Under the pieces are notes generated by a model, which saw only the letters and a program-made list of their open reading frames with translations, made no database searches and had not been told where the DNA came from. A program made the translations under genes and the position numbers. Source: Mycolicibacterium monacense (GTDB lineage: Bacteria > Actinomycetota > Actinomycetes > Mycobacteriales > Mycobacteriaceae). From it: DNA of 64,000 bases. Position 1 is the first letter of the stretch. Each line of letters begins with the position of its first letter. This document shows positions 34,391 to 48,570 of this stretch, piece after piece. The stretch covers positions 5,270,001-5,334,000 of the forward strand of contig NZ_AP022617.1 of assembly GCF_010731575.1 (NCBI RefSeq). Reading direction: 5' to 3'.

Positions 34391-35311
34391 CTACATACCC
34401 GGGGCGGCGGGCGGCGGCGGCGGGAGCGGCGCACCGGCCGGCGGGGCGGCCGACTTGATCGCCCCGGTGATCGCGGGCACCACGACCCCTTTGAGCAGGT
34501 CGATGGCCTGGCCGGCGCCGAGCTGGTTGGCCGCGCTGGACAGATCGCCCAGCAGCCCGGTGCTAGCCGGAGCCGTCGGTACGGACGCCATCAGCGGATC
34601 GCCGAGGATCGGGTAGGTGCCCAGCGCCGGATCCGTGGCCAGCGGCGCCGAGATCGGCACCTCGCCCGGCACCGGCAGGGCGCCGGTGGAGATCGGGGTG
34701 AGCGCCGGGTCGAGACCGGTGGTCGGCGTGGTGAGGCCCGGCGTGCTCAGCCCGGGAGCGGTCAGCCCCGGCAGGTCCCCGGTGGGGCTGGTCAGCGCCG
34801 GGTTGGTCAGCGCCGGGTTGGTCAGGCCGGCGTCACCGAGACCCGGTGCGGACGCGGTGAGCGGCGGCACGCTGGCGCTCGGCGTGGTCAGGCCGGGCGT
34901 GGTCAGACCGGGCGTGGTCAGGCCGGGTGTGGTGAGACCGGGCGTCGTCAGACCGGGTGCGGTGAGTCCGGGGCTGGTCAGACCCGGCGTGGTGAGCCCC
35001 GGCGAGGTCAGCCCGGTGGCGCCCAGACCCGGTGTGGTCAGCGTGGTCGGGGCTGACGGCGTGCCGTTCAACATGCCGGTCGGCATCGGCGGCAGGTTGA
35101 TCCCGAACGACGACAGTCCCTGGGACAGCGCGGACATCAACTCGCCGGGCAGGTCGGTGACCATGGCGGCCTGGACGAACTCACGGTGCTGAGGCGCATC
35201 GGAGGACCCCGAGAGTTGGGTCACGGCAACGGCTGCGACTGGACTTGCGACGGCCAGGGCGGCGAACGCGCTCATGGCTGTCGAGGCCTTGCTGCGACGT
35301 CGGTTCGGCAC
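34391..35311 (-). CDS. erp: Exported repetitive protein Erp (PirG)
   Basis: Surface-exposed virulence and cell-wall integrity protein. GTG 35311 (VPNRRRSKASTAMSAFAALAVASP) gives 306 residues and matches the Erp start; the signal peptide ends near residue 30. The conserved N-terminal domain (TDLPGELMSALSQGLSSFGINLPP) precedes a central PGLT-type repeat block. The C-terminal part (NQLGAGQAIDLLKGVVVPAI and a Pro/Ala tail) follows. Repeat number varies between species. It is divergent from glf with a 246-bp shared promoter region. Confidence 0.94.
   Translation of the reverse strand: MPNRRRSKASTAMSAFAALAVASPVAAVAVTQLSGSSDAPQHREFVQAAMVTDLPGELMSALSQGLSSFGINLPPMPTGMLNGTPSAPTTLTTPGLGATGLTSPGLTTPGLTSPGLTAPGLTTPGLTTPGLTTPGLTTPGLTTPSASVPPLTASAPGLGDAGLTNPALTNPALTSPTGDLPGLTAPGLSTPGLTTPTTGLDPALTPISTGALPVPGEVPISAPLATDPALGTYPILGDPLMASVPTAPASTGLLGDLSSAANQLGAGQAIDLLKGVVVPAITGAIKSAAPPAGAPLPPPPPAAPGM
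34870..35050 (-). repeat. Tandem 15-bp coding repeat in erp
   Basis: About eight consecutive 15-bp units encode PGLTT, PGLTS or PGLTA pentapeptides. Units differ mainly at third positions. Related but degenerate pentapeptides continue on both sides (PALTN, PGLGA). Confidence 0.85.
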
Positions 35312-35326
35312 GGAAGTCTCCTCAAT

Positions 35327-35341
35327 ACATGGACTACATGT
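35327..35341. promoter_or_regulatory. Inverted repeat upstream of erp
   Basis: ACATG and CATGT are separated by 5 bp, just upstream of the GAGGAG ribosome site of erp. It may be an operator or affect translation. Confidence 0.3.
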
Positions 35342-35470
35342 GGTTATTGGTCGTAGGGCCAATCGGTGTCGACGGCGCCGAACTCCCTCTCTCGAGCCCA
35401 CGCTCCGACCAAACCGATGCTACTGGCGTGACTGGTGTGACTAGAGTGGCGATACTGAATCGTGAGCTAA

Positions 35471-38679
<3,209 letters not shown>

Positions 38680-38682
38680 GCG

Positions 38683-39207
38683 ATGGCTGACGAACCGCGC
38701 GGCGAGGACGCTGCGTTGGTGGCGGTGCAGGCGGCCCTCGCCGGCCGCCCCGGCGTGCTCCCCGGGGCCAGGGCGCTGTCCCACTTCGGTGAGCACAGCG
38801 CCGGCTGGCTGGCCGTGGCCGGGCTGGGCGCGGTGCTGCAGCCCGAACGCCGTCGCGACTGGCTCGTCGCCGGTGCCGGCGCATTCGCCGCACACGCGGC
38901 CGCGGTGCTGATCAAACGCGTGGTGCGTCGGGAACGACCGCATCACCCGGCGATCGCGGTCAACGTCGGCACGCCCAGCCGGCTGAGTTTCCCGTCCGCA
39001 CACGCCACCTCGACCACCGCGGCCGCGGTGCTGCTCGGCCGGGTGACCGGGTTGCCGCTGCCGGCGGTGCTGGTGCCGCCGATGGCGTTGTCGCGACTGG
39101 TGCTCGGCGTGCACTATCCCAGTGACGTGATGACCGGTGTCGCGGTGGGTGCGGTGGTCGCCGAGGTCAGCGCGCGGGTGGCCGAGCGGACCGGCGCCCG
39201 GGGATGA
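38683..39207 (+). CDS. PAP2-type phosphatase, probable decaprenyl-phosphoryl-phosphoribose phosphatase
   Basis: Rv3807c-like membrane protein of 174 residues. The three lipid-phosphatase motifs are complete: KRVVRRERP, PSAHAT and SRLVLGVHYPSDVMTG. The family role proposed at this locus is to remove the 5-phosphate from decaprenylphosphoryl-phosphoribose made by the UbiA enzyme next door, leading to the arabinose donor DPA. Three or four membrane helices are visible. It sits between glfT2 and ubiA, as in M. tuberculosis. Confidence 0.88.
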   Translation: MADEPRGEDAALVAVQAALAGRPGVLPGARALSHFGEHSAGWLAVAGLGAVLQPERRRDWLVAGAGAFAAHAAAVLIKRVVRRERPHHPAIAVNVGTPSRLSFPSAHATSTTAAAVLLGRVTGLPLPAVLVPPMALSRLVLGVHYPSDVMTGVAVGAVVAEVSARVAERTGARG

Positions 39208-39282
39208 CACTGATGGCCGGCAGAGGTGAACGCAGCGCAATGGAGCGGATCGAGATGGGTTCTGGGCGTCATGGGTATCGGG

Positions 39283-40203
39283 ATGAGTGAGGAAGCGGCG
39301 CCGGTCACCGGTCCGCCGCGCAGTCTGCCCGCGGGGATCATCAAGGCGATCCGGCCGCGGCAGTGGGTGAAGAACCTCCTGGTGCTCGCCGCGCCGCTCG
39401 TGGCGCTCGGCGACGACCGGTTCACCTACGACTACCGCACCGTGCTGATCAAGGTGTCGGTGGCGTTCGTCGCGTTCTGTCTGGCCGCCTCGACGGTCTA
39501 CCTGGTCAACGACGCCCGCGACGTCGAGGCCGACCGGGCCCACCCCACCAAACGGTTCCGGCCCATCGCGGCCGGTGTGGTGTCCGAGCGGCTGGCGTAC
39601 GGCCTCGCGATCGTGCTGGGCGCGGCCTCGCTGATCATCTCGTGGCTGCTCACCCCGAACCTCGCGCTGGTGATGGCGATCTACATCGCGATCCAGCTGG
39701 CCTACTGCTTCGGCCTGAAACACCAAGCGGTGCTTGATATCTGCATCGTCTCGTCCGGATTCCTGATCCGCGCCATCGCGGGTGGCGTGGCCGCCGACGT
39801 CCCGCTGTCGCAGTGGTTCCTGCTCGTCATGGCGTTCGGATCGCTGTTCATGGCGGCCGGTAAGCGGTACGCCGAACTGCAGTTGGCCGAGCGGACCGGC
39901 GCCAAGATCCGCAAATCGCTCGAGCGCTACACCACCACGTACCTGCGGTTCGTGTGGACGATGTCGGCGACGGCGGTGGTGCTCTGCTACGGCCTGTGGG
40001 CGTTCGGCCGCGACGACCAGGGCGGCACCTCGTGGTTCGTCGTCTCGATGATCCCGTTCACCATCGCGATCCTGCGCTACGCCGTCGACGTCGACGGCGG
40101 TATGGCCGGTGAGCCCGAGGAGATCGCGCTGCGCGACCGGGTGCTGCAGTTCCTCGCGGTGGCGTGGATCGGGACTGTCGGTGCGGCAGTCATCTTCGGC
40201 TGA
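39283..40203 (+). CDS. ubiA: Decaprenyl-phosphate phosphoribosyltransferase (UbiA family)
   Basis: Transfers 5-phosphoribose from PRPP to decaprenyl phosphate, the first committed step to DPA, the sole arabinofuranose donor. The polytopic protein has 306 residues from ATG 39283 and about nine helices. The UbiA metal/pyrophosphate motif NDARDVEADRAHPTKRFRP is present and a second acidic motif lies at RYAVDVDGG. Upstream starts at 39226 or 39271 are possible but lack ribosome sites. Its product feeds AftB and the Emb enzymes encoded nearby. Confidence 0.94.
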   Translation: MSEEAAPVTGPPRSLPAGIIKAIRPRQWVKNLLVLAAPLVALGDDRFTYDYRTVLIKVSVAFVAFCLAASTVYLVNDARDVEADRAHPTKRFRPIAAGVVSERLAYGLAIVLGAASLIISWLLTPNLALVMAIYIAIQLAYCFGLKHQAVLDICIVSSGFLIRAIAGGVAADVPLSQWFLLVMAFGSLFMAAGKRYAELQLAERTGAKIRKSLERYTTTYLRFVWTMSATAVVLCYGLWAFGRDDQGGTSWFVVSMIPFTIAILRYAVDVDGGMAGEPEEIALRDRVLQFLAVAWIGTVGAAVIFG

Positions 40204-40207
40204 CACG

Positions 40208-42211
40208 GTGAGGCCGCCGCACCAGTCGGGCACGGTGCGGCGGGCCACCGGGTCGGTTGTGGCGCGCCGGCTGGTTCGCGGCCCGGCGTTCCCGTTCGAC
40301 GTCACTGTCCGGGTCAGCCTGTGGGTGAGTGTCGCGGTGGTGGCGGTGCTGTTCTCCTGGGGCGCCTGGGAGCGCCGCTGGATCGCCGACGACGGTCTGA
40401 TCGTGCTGCGCACGGTGCGCAACCTGCTGGCAGGCAACGGGCCGGTGTTCAATGCCGGCGAACGCGTCGAGGCCAACACCTCGACGCTGTGGACCTACCT
40501 GATCACCGCAGGCGCGTGGGTCGGCGGCTCCGTACAACTCGAGTACATCGCGTTCGTGTTCGCGTTCGTGCTCAGCGTGGCCGGGGTGGTGATGGCGATG
40601 CTCGGCACCGCCCGGCTCTACGCGCCCAGCCTGCAGGGCCGTCGCGCGCTGCTGCTGCCCGCCGGGGTGCTCGTCTACATCGCGGTGCCCCCGGCGCGCG
40701 ACTTCGCCACCTCCGGGTTGGAGAACGGGCTGGTTCTCGCCTACCTCGGGCTGCTGTGGTGGATGCTGGTGTGCTGGTCGCAGGGCTTGCGCAGCCCGTC
40801 CGGGCCGGGCCGCGACGCGGTCAGCCGGCCGTTCACCGCCGCACTGGCCTTCCTCGCCGGGCTGAGCGTGCTGGTGCGCCCGGAACTCGCGCTGATCGGC
40901 GTCGGAGCGCTGCTGATGATGCTGGTGGCCGCCCGCTCCTGGCGGCGCCGGCTGCTGATCGTCGTCGCCGGCGGGCTTCTGCCGGTGGCGTACCAGATCT
41001 TCCGGATGGGCTACTACGCCCTGGTCGTGCCCGGCACCGCGGTGGCCAAGGACGCCACCGGCGCCAAGTGGCCCCAGGGATTCACCTACCTCACCAACTT
41101 CGCCGAGCCGTACCTGCTGTGGGTGCCCGCGGTCCTGCTGATCCTGACCGGCGTCGTGCTGGTGAGCACCCGCAGCCGGCCGTGGTGGATCCGGCACCAG
41201 CCGCCGCGCGGCTACGGCCGGTTGGCCCGGATGGTGCAGAGCCCGCCGGCGGTGGTGCTGTTCATCGTGTGCAGCGGCCTGCTGCAGGGGATCTACTGGA
41301 TCCGCCAGGGCGGCGACTTCATGCACGGACGGGTGCTGCTCACCCCGTTGTTCTGCCTGCTGCTGCCGGTCTCGGTGATCCCGGTCGTCCTGCCCGACGG
41401 CAGCCGGTTCAGCCGGGAGACGGGGTATCTGCTGGCCGGGGCCACGAGCGTGCTGTGGCTCGCGATCGCGGGTTGGTCACTGTGGGCGGCCAATTCGCCC
41501 GGGATGGGTCCGGACGCCACCCGGGTCACCGACACCGGCATCGTCGACGAGCGCCGCTTCTACGCGCAGGCGACCGGGCACGCCCACCCGATGACCGCAG
41601 CCGACTACCTGGACTACCCGCGGATGCGGGCGGTGCTGACCGCGCTGGAGAACACGCCCGACGGAGCCCTGCTGCTGCCCGCGGGCAACTACGACATGTG
41701 GGACGTGGTGCCCGCGCTCCCGCCGCTGCCCGACGCCCCCGACGACTACAACGGTCCGCACACCGTGTTCTTCACCAACCTGGGCATGCTCGGGATGAAC
41801 GTCGGCCTCGACGTGCGGGTCATCGACCAGATCGGACTGGCCAACCCGCTGGCCGCGCACACCGAACGCCTCGAGGACGGGCGCATCGGCCACGACAAGA
41901 ACCTCTTCCCGGACTGGGCGATCGCCGAGGGGCCCTTCCTCAAGATCCCGCCCTATCTGCCGGTGTACATCGACCGGGACTGGGTGGCGCAGGCGGAGGT
42001 GGCGCTGAAGTGTCCGGCCACCGAGTCGGTGCTGAACTCGATCCGCGCTCCGCTGACCCCCCGCCGGTTCCTGTCCAACGTGGTGCACGCCTACGAGTTC
42101 ACCCAGTACCGGATCGATCGGGTGCCGCGTTACGAGCTCATCCGGTGCGGTATGGCGATCCCCGAACCCCACGAACCGCCCTACACCGGGATGCCGGCGG
42201 CCGGACCGTGA
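40208..42211 (+). CDS. aftB: Arabinofuranosyltransferase AftB
   Basis: GT-C membrane transferase that adds terminal beta-1,2 arabinofuranose to arabinogalactan and lipoarabinomannan. The protein has 667 residues from GTG 40208, with about nine to ten helices in the first two thirds. The GT-C loop motif WIADDGLIVLR contains the catalytic aspartates. A soluble extracellular C-terminal domain follows. The start is 4 bp after the ubiA stop; a later GTG is possible, since the tuberculosis protein is somewhat shorter. A 510-bp non-coding gap follows. Confidence 0.93.
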   Translation: MRPPHQSGTVRRATGSVVARRLVRGPAFPFDVTVRVSLWVSVAVVAVLFSWGAWERRWIADDGLIVLRTVRNLLAGNGPVFNAGERVEANTSTLWTYLITAGAWVGGSVQLEYIAFVFAFVLSVAGVVMAMLGTARLYAPSLQGRRALLLPAGVLVYIAVPPARDFATSGLENGLVLAYLGLLWWMLVCWSQGLRSPSGPGRDAVSRPFTAALAFLAGLSVLVRPELALIGVGALLMMLVAARSWRRRLLIVVAGGLLPVAYQIFRMGYYALVVPGTAVAKDATGAKWPQGFTYLTNFAEPYLLWVPAVLLILTGVVLVSTRSRPWWIRHQPPRGYGRLARMVQSPPAVVLFIVCSGLLQGIYWIRQGGDFMHGRVLLTPLFCLLLPVSVIPVVLPDGSRFSRETGYLLAGATSVLWLAIAGWSLWAANSPGMGPDATRVTDTGIVDERRFYAQATGHAHPMTAADYLDYPRMRAVLTALENTPDGALLLPAGNYDMWDVVPALPPLPDAPDDYNGPHTVFFTNLGMLGMNVGLDVRVIDQIGLANPLAAHTERLEDGRIGHDKNLFPDWAIAEGPFLKIPPYLPVYIDRDWVAQAEVALKCPATESVLNSIRAPLTPRRFLSNVVHAYEFTQYRIDRVPRYELIRCGMAIPEPHEPPYTGMPAAGP

Positions 42212-42538
42212 CCACCCCGTGGCGGCGGCCGTCGATTTGTGGGTCGCAGATCCGGTCTGTTTGGGTAACGCCGGGGGCAGGTCGAAGCGATATCCCGTTC
42301 AGGTGTCCCGAACACCGGTTGAACGCTGCCCTGACGACAGTGCCGGCAACGGCGCCGAACCCGATCGAAGGACCGCAGATGCGTAGCACGTCGCGTGTCG
42401 ACCCGGCCGCGCATCAGCGCGTGTCCGCCGGGGTGATCGCGGCCCGCAGGCCCTCGGGTGATCAATTCCACGCACCCCCCGGTGGCCACTTCGCCACCCC
42501 TGGATTCCCCCTCGGAACGCACCCGCGTCCCGGGGCTC

Positions 42539-43771
<1,233 letters not shown>

Positions 43772-43797
43772 CACTCGCGCACTGACTGACGGTCGGC

Positions 43798-43824
43798 GGC
43801 GGCGATCCCCTCGGGGTCGCCGCC
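43798..43824 (+). terminator. Terminator after fbpA
   Basis: GGCGGCGA-T-CCCC pairs with GGGGTCGCCGCC with a single bulged T, starting 26 bp after the fbpA stop. A CTTTTCG run follows about 17 bp later. Confidence 0.55.
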
Positions 43825-43931
43825 GTCGCCGTCTGCGGGGGCTTTTCGACCCGGCCCGCGACGGTGGTGTGATTCACTACCTGCGCGGGGATCGGGTGAT
43901 CAAACGGTCGACAGACGTGAGGTGTGCGGTG

Positions 43932-44828
43932 ATGATGCGTGGGTTGTTGCGAGTGGTTGCGGCCGTGGTGCTGGCCGCAGGTCTGTGGACCGCCACGGAG
44001 ACCGCGTCCGGGACCAGAGCGGGGGCCGACGCCGTCGAGTACCTGATGGTGCCGTCGGCCGCCATGGGCCGCGCCATCCCGGTCGCCTTCCAGGGCGGCG
44101 GACCGCACGCGGTGTTCCTGCTCGACGCCTTCAACGCCGCTCCCGACGTCAGCAACTGGGTGACCGCGGGCAACGCGATGAACACGCTCGCCGGTAAGGG
44201 CATCTCGGTCGCCGCCCCCGCAGGTGGCGCGTGGAGCCTCTACACCAACTGGGAGCAGGACGGCAGCAGGCAGTGGGAGACGTTCCTGGCCACCGAGCTG
44301 CCCGACTGGCTGGCCGCCAACAAGGGGCTGGCCCCCGGCGGGCACGGCATCGTCGGCGCCGCGCAGGGCGGTACCGGGGCGATGACGATGGCCGCCTTCC
44401 ATCCCGACCGCTTCCGCTACGCCGGCTCGATGTCGGGGTTCATGACGCCCTCGGCCACCACGCTCAACGGCGCCATCACCGCCGGCCTGGCCCAGTACGG
44501 CGGCGTCGACACCCGCAACATGTGGGGACTGCCACAGCTGGGCCGCTGGAAGTGGCACGACCCCGACGTCCACATCCAGCTGCTGGCGAACAACAACACC
44601 CGGCTGTGGGTGTACAGCCCGACCACGCTGACGTGCGCCGACCCGGCCGCGATGATCGGCTACTGCGATCAGGCGCAGGGCAGTAACCGCGTGTTCTACC
44701 AGCACTATCGCGCCGTCGGCGGCAGCAACGGGCACTTCGACTTCCCGTCCGGCGGTGAGCACGGCTGGGGCAGCTGGGCGCCGCAACTGGGAGCCATGTC
44801 GGGTGACCTGGTGGCCGCGATCCGCTGA
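43932..44828 (+). CDS. fbpD: MPT51/FbpD, antigen 85-like non-catalytic protein
   Basis: Secreted alpha/beta-hydrolase-fold protein of 298 residues, Rv3803c-like. The signal peptide spans about 1-32. At the position of the Ag85 nucleophile (GLSMAGS) it reads GAAQGGT, so the serine is missing, as known for MPT51. Mycolyl transfer is therefore not expected; fibronectin or ligand binding is reported for the family. It follows fbpA after a terminator-like hairpin and 160 bp, so it may have its own promoter. A second ATG at 43935 is equivalent. Confidence 0.92.
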   Translation: MMRGLLRVVAAVVLAAGLWTATETASGTRAGADAVEYLMVPSAAMGRAIPVAFQGGGPHAVFLLDAFNAAPDVSNWVTAGNAMNTLAGKGISVAAPAGGAWSLYTNWEQDGSRQWETFLATELPDWLAANKGLAPGGHGIVGAAQGGTGAMTMAAFHPDRFRYAGSMSGFMTPSATTLNGAITAGLAQYGGVDTRNMWGLPQLGRWKWHDPDVHIQLLANNNTRLWVYSPTTLTCADPAAMIGYCDQAQGSNRVFYQHYRAVGGSNGHFDFPSGGEHGWGSWAPQLGAMSGDLVAAIR

Positions 44829-44883
44829 TCGGCGGGCGGTCGGCTCACCGGGGACCGCCCCGGGCAGCCGGTACCGTGGAATC

Positions 44884-45363
44884 GTGCAGCACACCCGACG
44901 GCGGATCCTCCCCACGCTGTTCGTGCTGTCCGCAGTCGTCCTGGTCGCCGCGTGCACGCTGACCGACAGCGTGCTCAACCGCGACGTCACCTCCACCGCG
45001 CAACCGCCGCCCGCGGCGCTACCGGACCAGTCCGCCGATCGCGGGTCGGATCTGCCGACCCCGCCCGACGGCGCCGGTCAGCCGGGGGCGGTGACCGTGA
45101 CCGGCCAGCAGCGGGGCTACCTCGATGCCCTGAAGGCCGCCGGGGTGCGGGCGACGACCGATCTGCGCGCCCTGTCGATCGGCTCCGCGGTCTGTCAGGC
45201 GCGTGCGGCCAAGCAGAGCGACCAGGGAGTGTGGGAGTTCATCCTGCCGCTCGTGCGCAGCGACGTGCGCGCGACGCGGCCCAGTTCCATGCGAACCTCG
45301 GTGCGAGAGGTCGACTCCACGACGGCCGACTACATTCGCATCGCAACCGAACGACTCTGCTAG
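44884..45363 (+). CDS. Putative lipoprotein with DUF732-like domain
   Basis: Protein of 159 residues from GTG 44884. The signal sequence ends in LVAAC, a lipobox with Cys as mature residue 1. A Pro/Gln-rich linker precedes a C-terminal domain ([29 protein letters not shown] to [10 protein letters not shown]) with two cysteines, which resembles DUF732, a domain common in mycobacterial exported proteins. Function unknown. It lies between mpt51 and the lipase gene, on the same strand, with a 34-bp gap to the latter. Confidence 0.75.
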   Translation: MQHTRRRILPTLFVLSAVVLVAACTLTDSVLNRDVTSTAQPPPAALPDQSADRGSDLPTPPDGAGQPGAVTVTGQQRGYLDALKAAGVRATTDLRALSIGSAVCQARAAKQSDQGVWEFILPLVRSDVRATRPSSMRTSVREVDSTTADYIRIATERLC

Positions 45364-45397
45364 CGCAGACCCGCGTACGCGAGGAGCCGATTACCCC

Positions 45398-46405
45398 ATG
45401 CCGAAAACCAGTCGACGCAAACGCCACCGCATCCTCGCCCTGGCCGCCGCCGGGGCGATGGCCCTGGTGGTGGTGTTGGTCGTCGCCATCATCGTGGTGG
45501 TGATGCGCAAACCCGACACCCCGGACACGGCGCTGCCCCCCACCGCGGTGCCGCCGACGAGTGTGCCGTCGACCGGTAAGCCTCGCCCGGAGTTCCAGGA
45601 CGCCAGCTGCCCGGACGTGCAGTTGCTGGCCATCCCGGGGACGTGGGAGTCCTCGCCGCAGATGGACCCGTTCAACCCGACCCAGTTCCCGATCGCGTTG
45701 CTGCTCAACGTGACGAACCCGCTGCGCGCCGAATTCGGCAACGACCGCCTGGAGATCTACACGGTTCCCTACACCGCGCAGTTCCACAATCCGTTCTCCG
45801 CCGACAGGCAGATGTCGTACAACGACAGCCGCGCCGAGGGCACCCAGGCCGCGGTGAAGGCGCTCGTCGACATGAACAACCGCTGCCCGTTGACCAGCTA
45901 CGTCATCGTCGGGTTCTCACAGGGGGCGGTGATCGCCGGCGACATCGCCAGCGACGTCGGCAACGGCCGCGGACCGATCGACCAGGATCTGGTGCTCGGG
46001 GTGACCGCGATCGCCGACGGCCGCCGTGAGAGCGGGGTGGGCCAGACGGTCGGACCGACCCCGCCCGGGGTGGGTGCCGAGATCACGCTGCAGGAGGTGC
46101 CGACGCTGAGCGCCCTTGGGCTGAGCATGACGGGTCCGCGCCCCGGCGGTTTCGGGCAGCTCAACGACCGCACTTTCGAGATCTGCGCACCGGGGGATCT
46201 GATCTGCGCCGCCCCCGAATCGGCGTTCTCCATCGTGAACCTGCCGCGCACGCTGGAGACCCTGGCCGGCGGTGCCGGACAGCCCGTCCATGCGATGTAC
46301 GCCACCCCGCAGTTTTGGCAGGTCGACGGTCAGCCGGCGACGGGATGGACGCTGAACTGGGCGCGGAACCTCATCGAGAGCGCGCCGCAACCAAAACATG
46401 GTTGA
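45398..46405 (+). CDS. Cutinase-like lipase Culp6 (Rv3802-type)
   Basis: Membrane-anchored phospholipase/thioesterase of the cutinase family, essential in M. tuberculosis and linked to mycolate metabolism. The 335 residues have an N-terminal anchor helix (about 14-36), a Pro-rich linker and an alpha/beta-hydrolase domain. The nucleophile is S174 in [11 protein letters not shown]. Disulfide cysteines lie in DASCPDVQ and NNRCPLT. It precedes the fadD32 operon by 223 bp, as in M. tuberculosis. Confidence 0.92.
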   Translation: MPKTSRRKRHRILALAAAGAMALVVVLVVAIIVVVMRKPDTPDTALPPTAVPPTSVPSTGKPRPEFQDASCPDVQLLAIPGTWESSPQMDPFNPTQFPIALLLNVTNPLRAEFGNDRLEIYTVPYTAQFHNPFSADRQMSYNDSRAEGTQAAVKALVDMNNRCPLTSYVIVGFSQGAVIAGDIASDVGNGRGPIDQDLVLGVTAIADGRRESGVGQTVGPTPPGVGAEITLQEVPTLSALGLSMTGPRPGGFGQLNDRTFEICAPGDLICAAPESAFSIVNLPRTLETLAGGAGQPVHAMYATPQFWQVDGQPATGWTLNWARNLIESAPQPKHG

Positions 46406-46422
46406 CACGTGACCGAAGTTGA

Positions 46423-46451
46423 TTTGGCGAGTGCCAGTACGGCCCTTAACA
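46423..46451 (+). promoter_or_regulatory. Promoter of the fadD32-pks13-accD4 operon
   Basis: TTGGCG (46423-46428), a 17-bp spacer and TAACAT (46446-46451) fit a mycobacterial SigA promoter. It leaves a leader of about 170 nt before fadD32. CTTAA and TTAAG arms flank the -10 region and could be an operator. Confidence 0.45.
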
Positions 46452-46628
46452 TGCTTGATATTAAGAGATAACTAAGGCTGAGCGATCGCTGACGCGGGTG
46501 CGTCGACGCCGGCACCCGCCCGCAGCGCGAGTAACATTTTGAGGTTCGGGTCCGCGCCGTCCGCCGAGAGACTGCAGCGCCCGTGAGAAAGCCGTGCAGA
46601 AAGCCGCGGTTTGACAGGAGAGTGTGAA

Positions 46629-48518
46629 ATGCCGTTCCACAACCCGTTCATCAAGGACGGCCTCATCAAGTTCCCCGACAACGGGAACCTGGTGCGTCAC
46701 GTCGAGCGATGGGCGAAGGTGCGTGGCGACAAACTGGCGTACCGCTTCATCGACTTCTCCACCGAACGCGACGGGGTCGAGCGCGACCTCACCTGGGCCG
46801 ACTTCGGCGCCCGCAACCGCGCCGTCGGCGCCCGCCTGCAGCAGGTGACCCAGCCCGGCGACCGCGTCGCGATCCTGTGCCCGCAGAACCTCGACTACCT
46901 CGTCGCATTCTTCGGCACGCTGTACTCCGGCCGCATCGCCGTGCCGCTGTTCGACCCGAACGAGCCCGGCCACGTCGGACGCCTGCACGCCGTCCTCGAC
47001 GACTGCACACCGTCGGCGATCCTGACCACCACCGAGGCCGCCGAGGGTGTGCGCAAGTTCTTCCGCACCCGGCCGGCCAACCAGCGTCCCCGCGTCATCG
47101 CCGTCGACGCGGTCCCCAACGAGGTCGGTCAGACCTGGGAGCCCGTCGACGTCCACCAGGAGACCATCGCCTACCTGCAGTACACCTCCGGTTCCACGCG
47201 TATCCCGACCGGTGTGCAGATCACCCACCTGAACCTGGCCACCAACGTGGTGCAGGTGATCGAGGCGCTCGAGGGTGAGGAAGGCGACCGGGGTGTGTCC
47301 TGGCTGCCGTTCTTCCACGACATGGGTCTGATCACGATCATGATCTCGCCGATGATCGGGCACTACATCTCGTTCATGACGCCCGCCGCGTTCGTCCGCC
47401 GCCCCGGCCGCTGGATCCGCGAGATGGCCCGCAAGGAGGGCGAGACAGGCGGCGTCATCTCCGTCGCGCCGAACTTCGCGTTCGACCACGCCGCCGCCCG
47501 CGGAGTGCCCCGCGAGGGCGAACCGGCGCTGGACCTGTCCAACGTCAAGGCGCTCCTCAACGGCAGTGAACCGATCTCGGCGGCGACGGTCCGCAACTTC
47601 AACGAGGCGTTCGGGCCGTTCGGGTTCAAACCGCAGGCCATCAAACCGTCCTACGGGCTGGCCGAGGCCACGCTGTTCGTGTCGACGACCCCGGTCAACG
47701 AATCGCCGAAGATCGTCACCGTCGACCGCGACGAACTGAACAGCCACCGCTTCGTCGAGGTGCCGCCGGATTCGCCGAAGGCCGTCGCGCAGGCGTCGGC
47801 GGGCAAGGTCGGCGTCGCGGAATGGGCGGTCATCGTCGACCACGACACCGCCACCGAACTGCCCGACGGCCAGATCGGCGAGATCTGGATCTCCGGGCAG
47901 AACATGGGCACCGGCTACTGGGGCAAGGAAGAGGAGACCCAGGCGACATTCCGCAACATCCTCAAGTCGCGGACGAACCCGAGCCACGCCGAAGGCGCGC
48001 CCGACGACGCGATGTGGGTGCGCACCGGTGACCTCGGGGCCTTCCACGACGGCGACCTCTACATCACCGGCCGCGTCAAGGACCTGGTGATCATCGACGG
48101 CCGCAACCACTATCCGCAGGATCTCGAGTACTCGGCGCAGGAGGCCACCAAGGCGCTGCGCACGGGATTCGTCGCGGCGTTCTCGGTGCCGGCCAACCAG
48201 CTTCCCGACGAGGTCTTCGACAACGCGCACGCCGGTCTCAAGCGCGACCCCTCCGACACCTCCGAACAGCTCGTCATCGTCGGTGAGCGGGCGCCCGGTG
48301 CCCACAAGCTCGACATGGGCCCGATCGCCGACGACATCCGCGCCGCGATCGCCGTGCGCCACGGCGTCACGGTGCGCGACGTGCTGCTGACCCCGGCCGG
48401 AGCGATCCCGCGTACGTCGAGCGGCAAGATCGGCCGCCGGGCGTGCCGCTCGGCCTACCTCGACGGAAGCCTCCGCAGCGGGAAGGTCGCCAACGCCTTC
48501 CCCGACGAGACGGACTGA
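46629..48518 (+). CDS. fadD32: Long-chain fatty acyl-AMP ligase FadD32
   Basis: Activates the meromycolate chain as acyl-AMP and loads it onto the N-terminal ACP of Pks13. The protein has 629 residues from ATG 46629, with ACAGGAGAG as ribosome site. The ATP-binding P-loop reads [14 protein letters not shown], and the adenylation motifs [10 protein letters not shown] and [24 protein letters not shown] are present. The insertion typical of FAAL enzymes lies after the motif near 340-370. It is the first gene of the condensing operon and is followed by pks13 after 52 bp. Confidence 0.97.
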   Translation: MPFHNPFIKDGLIKFPDNGNLVRHVERWAKVRGDKLAYRFIDFSTERDGVERDLTWADFGARNRAVGARLQQVTQPGDRVAILCPQNLDYLVAFFGTLYSGRIAVPLFDPNEPGHVGRLHAVLDDCTPSAILTTTEAAEGVRKFFRTRPANQRPRVIAVDAVPNEVGQTWEPVDVHQETIAYLQYTSGSTRIPTGVQITHLNLATNVVQVIEALEGEEGDRGVSWLPFFHDMGLITIMISPMIGHYISFMTPAAFVRRPGRWIREMARKEGETGGVISVAPNFAFDHAAARGVPREGEPALDLSNVKALLNGSEPISAATVRNFNEAFGPFGFKPQAIKPSYGLAEATLFVSTTPVNESPKIVTVDRDELNSHRFVEVPPDSPKAVAQASAGKVGVAEWAVIVDHDTATELPDGQIGEIWISGQNMGTGYWGKEEETQATFRNILKSRTNPSHAEGAPDDAMWVRTGDLGAFHDGDLYITGRVKDLVIIDGRNHYPQDLEYSAQEATKALRTGFVAAFSVPANQLPDEVFDNAHAGLKRDPSDTSEQLVIVGERAPGAHKLDMGPIADDIRAAIAVRHGVTVRDVLLTPAGAIPRTSSGKIGRRACRSAYLDGSLRSGKVANAFPDETD

Positions 48519-48570
48519 CGAGACGGACTGACGCCCCCTCACACATACACCGCCGCGGGCGGCGAAAGAG

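Noticed and set aside
34870..35050. Regular repeats resembling a CRISPR array
   Set aside because: The units are contiguous 15-bp coding repeats with no spacers, inside erp.
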